NCBI GenBank assembly: GCA_024684035.1
Contig: JAIKXQ010000044.1
Location: forward strand, 1-64,000
Reading direction: 5' to 3'
Source: Eubacterium sp.
GTDB lineage: Bacteria; Bacillota; Clostridia; Lachnospirales; Lachnospiraceae
DNA: 64,000 bases
Shown here: positions 63,450-64,000 of the stretch, in pieces
Position numbering within the stretch: the first letter of the stretch is position 1
Layout: each line of letters starts with the position of its first letter
The notes under the pieces: model-generated
What the model saw: the letters and a program-made list of their open reading frames with translations, nothing else
The model's database searches: none
Told to the model about the DNA's origin: nothing
Program-made: the position numbers and the translations under genes

Positions 63450-63480
63450 ACGTATGATATGTGTATCATACGTTAGTCAA
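63450..63480 (-). promoter_or_regulatory. Promoter/operator of the precursor gene
   Basis: Perfect inverted repeat ACGTATGATA-TGTG-TATCATACGT (63450-63473). It directly follows a TTGACT box on the minus strand (63480-63475). The palindrome covers the -10 region, so a bound regulator would control peptide production. Confidence 0.6.
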
Positions 63481-63563
63481 TCATTCCGGGCAACTAATCT
63501 ATCATTTCTGTAATATTCAATTTTGTGATATAAGCATTAGATTTTAAACGTGTTATTTGTTTT

Positions 63564-64000
63564 TCACACGGGCTGTATCTGCTTCCTGTTCTTCTCCCAG
63601 CACAATTTCTCCACGCGATCCATGTATCGAAGGAAGCAGGTCGTGTAGATGTGTCTCGTGAGATCAAAGTCCTCACAGTCTTCCAGCTTTCCATTTTCCA
63701 ACTCCCGGATCGCCTTTCCTGTGTCAATCCGGAGATCCTCCGCGTGCTCACGGTAGATCCGAAGCCACTCGTCCACAATGGCATCCTTCTGCCGCAGGAT
63801 TCTCAATTTCTGGTCCGCACTCTGAAGCCCCTGTTTCCTGCTCTTCAGAATATGCGGGGGCATCAACTCCTCCATATACTCCGTGATCATTCTCCTCATT
63901 TTTCCGTTTGCCGTGAATTGATCCGGGGGGAGGGACATACAGAAGTCCACCATGCGCCGATCTCTGGTGGGATCCAGAAGCAGGACTCCGGAATACAGCG
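63564..64000 (-). CDS. Asparagine-synthase-like protein, C-terminal part (lasso cyclase candidate)
   Basis: Partial: the frame is open to the right edge (before the Met at 63953 it reads SGVLLLDPTRDRR), so the N-terminus lies outside. Visible: DPTRDRRMVDFCMSLPPDQF, MRRMITEYMEELMPP and SRKQGLQSADQ, then a helical C-terminus. These match the synthetase half of AsnB/lasso cyclases (ATP-dependent amide bond formation). The adjacent precursor and HprK-like kinase favour the cyclase reading over housekeeping AsnB. Confidence 0.82.
   Translation of the reverse strand, partial: LYSGVLLLDPTRDRRMVDFCMSLPPDQFTANGKMRRMITEYMEELMPPHILKSRKQGLQSADQKLRILRQKDAIVDEWLRIYREHAEDLRIDTGKAIRELENGKLEDCEDFDLTRHIYTTCFLRYMDRVEKLCWEKNRKQIQPV

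Noticed and set aside
1..64000. tRNA or rRNA genes
   Set aside because: I saw no cloverleaf with a TTCGANTC-type loop and no rRNA core sequence in the intergenic stretches.

Overview
The window looks like chromosomal DNA of a moderately GC-rich Clostridia member, most likely Lachnospiraceae. This is an inference from a PASTA-kinase/PP2C pair linked to rlmN, rsmB, fmt, def and priA, a MurE with the meso-diaminopimelate signature DNPR, a NiaR-controlled NAD operon, an FMN-riboswitch rib operon, paired GH94 phosphorylases and a giant Cna-B/SpaA surface protein. Nearly all genes lie on the minus strand. The plus-strand genes are nadA, a small membrane-anchored protein and a two-gene ART/HTH module.

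Layout, left to right. 1-11.3 kb: housekeeping operon read right to left (murE, priA, def, fmt, zinc protease, rsmB, rlmN, prpC, prkC), with several 4-base ATGA overlaps. 11.9-14.8 kb: EamA exporter, tRNA-dihydrouridine synthase, nitrilase-family hydrolase. 15.4-19.8 kb: a small acidic protein, then the NAD regulon (nadB-nadC-niaR divergent from nadA). The nad divergon has two mirror-image consensus promoters, each with its -35 box inside a palindrome. 20-32.6 kb: a small Sel1-like protein and a 4,044-residue cell-wall adhesin. 33-38.3 kb: MFS transporter, GGDEF protein, lipoprotein, membrane-anchored carboxylesterase. 38.4-41.8 kb: BglG-type antiterminator and glucose-type PTS EIICBA. 42.1-44.6 kb: a small membrane-anchored protein, a GNAT acetyltransferase, and an AT-rich island with an HTH-DUF3990 (ADP-ribosyltransferase-like) protein and a partner gene, probably a toxin-antitoxin or defence module. 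44.7-50 kb: two GH94 phosphorylases. 50.3-54.4 kb: ribD-ribE-ribBA-ribH behind an FMN riboswitch with a terminator platform. 54.4-57.7 kb: an SF1 helicase with a C-terminal PD-(D/E)XK-type nuclease domain.

57.9-64.0 kb (continuing past the right edge) is the most novel part. It resembles a lasso-peptide-type RiPP cluster. It has the C-terminal half of an asparagine-synthase-like cyclase, a 61-residue precursor-like peptide with the lasso leader pattern, and an HPr-kinase-like domain fused to a GT2 glycosyltransferase. It also has an orphan OmpR-type response regulator and a GT2-polysaccharide pyruvyl transferase fusion. The gene set suggests a phosphorylated and/or glycosylated peptide. The peptidase and leader-binding genes would have to lie beyond the window.

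Two families of dispersed intergenic repeats run through the window. Family A (about 175 bp; four long copies and two shortened ones) sits directly beside an intrinsic terminator in five of six cases, and its 3' hairpin shows compensatory base changes. Family B (about 220 bp, two copies in opposite orientation) has terminal inverted repeats and an internal stem that also covaries. Both look like mobile or structured RNA elements rather than random spacer.
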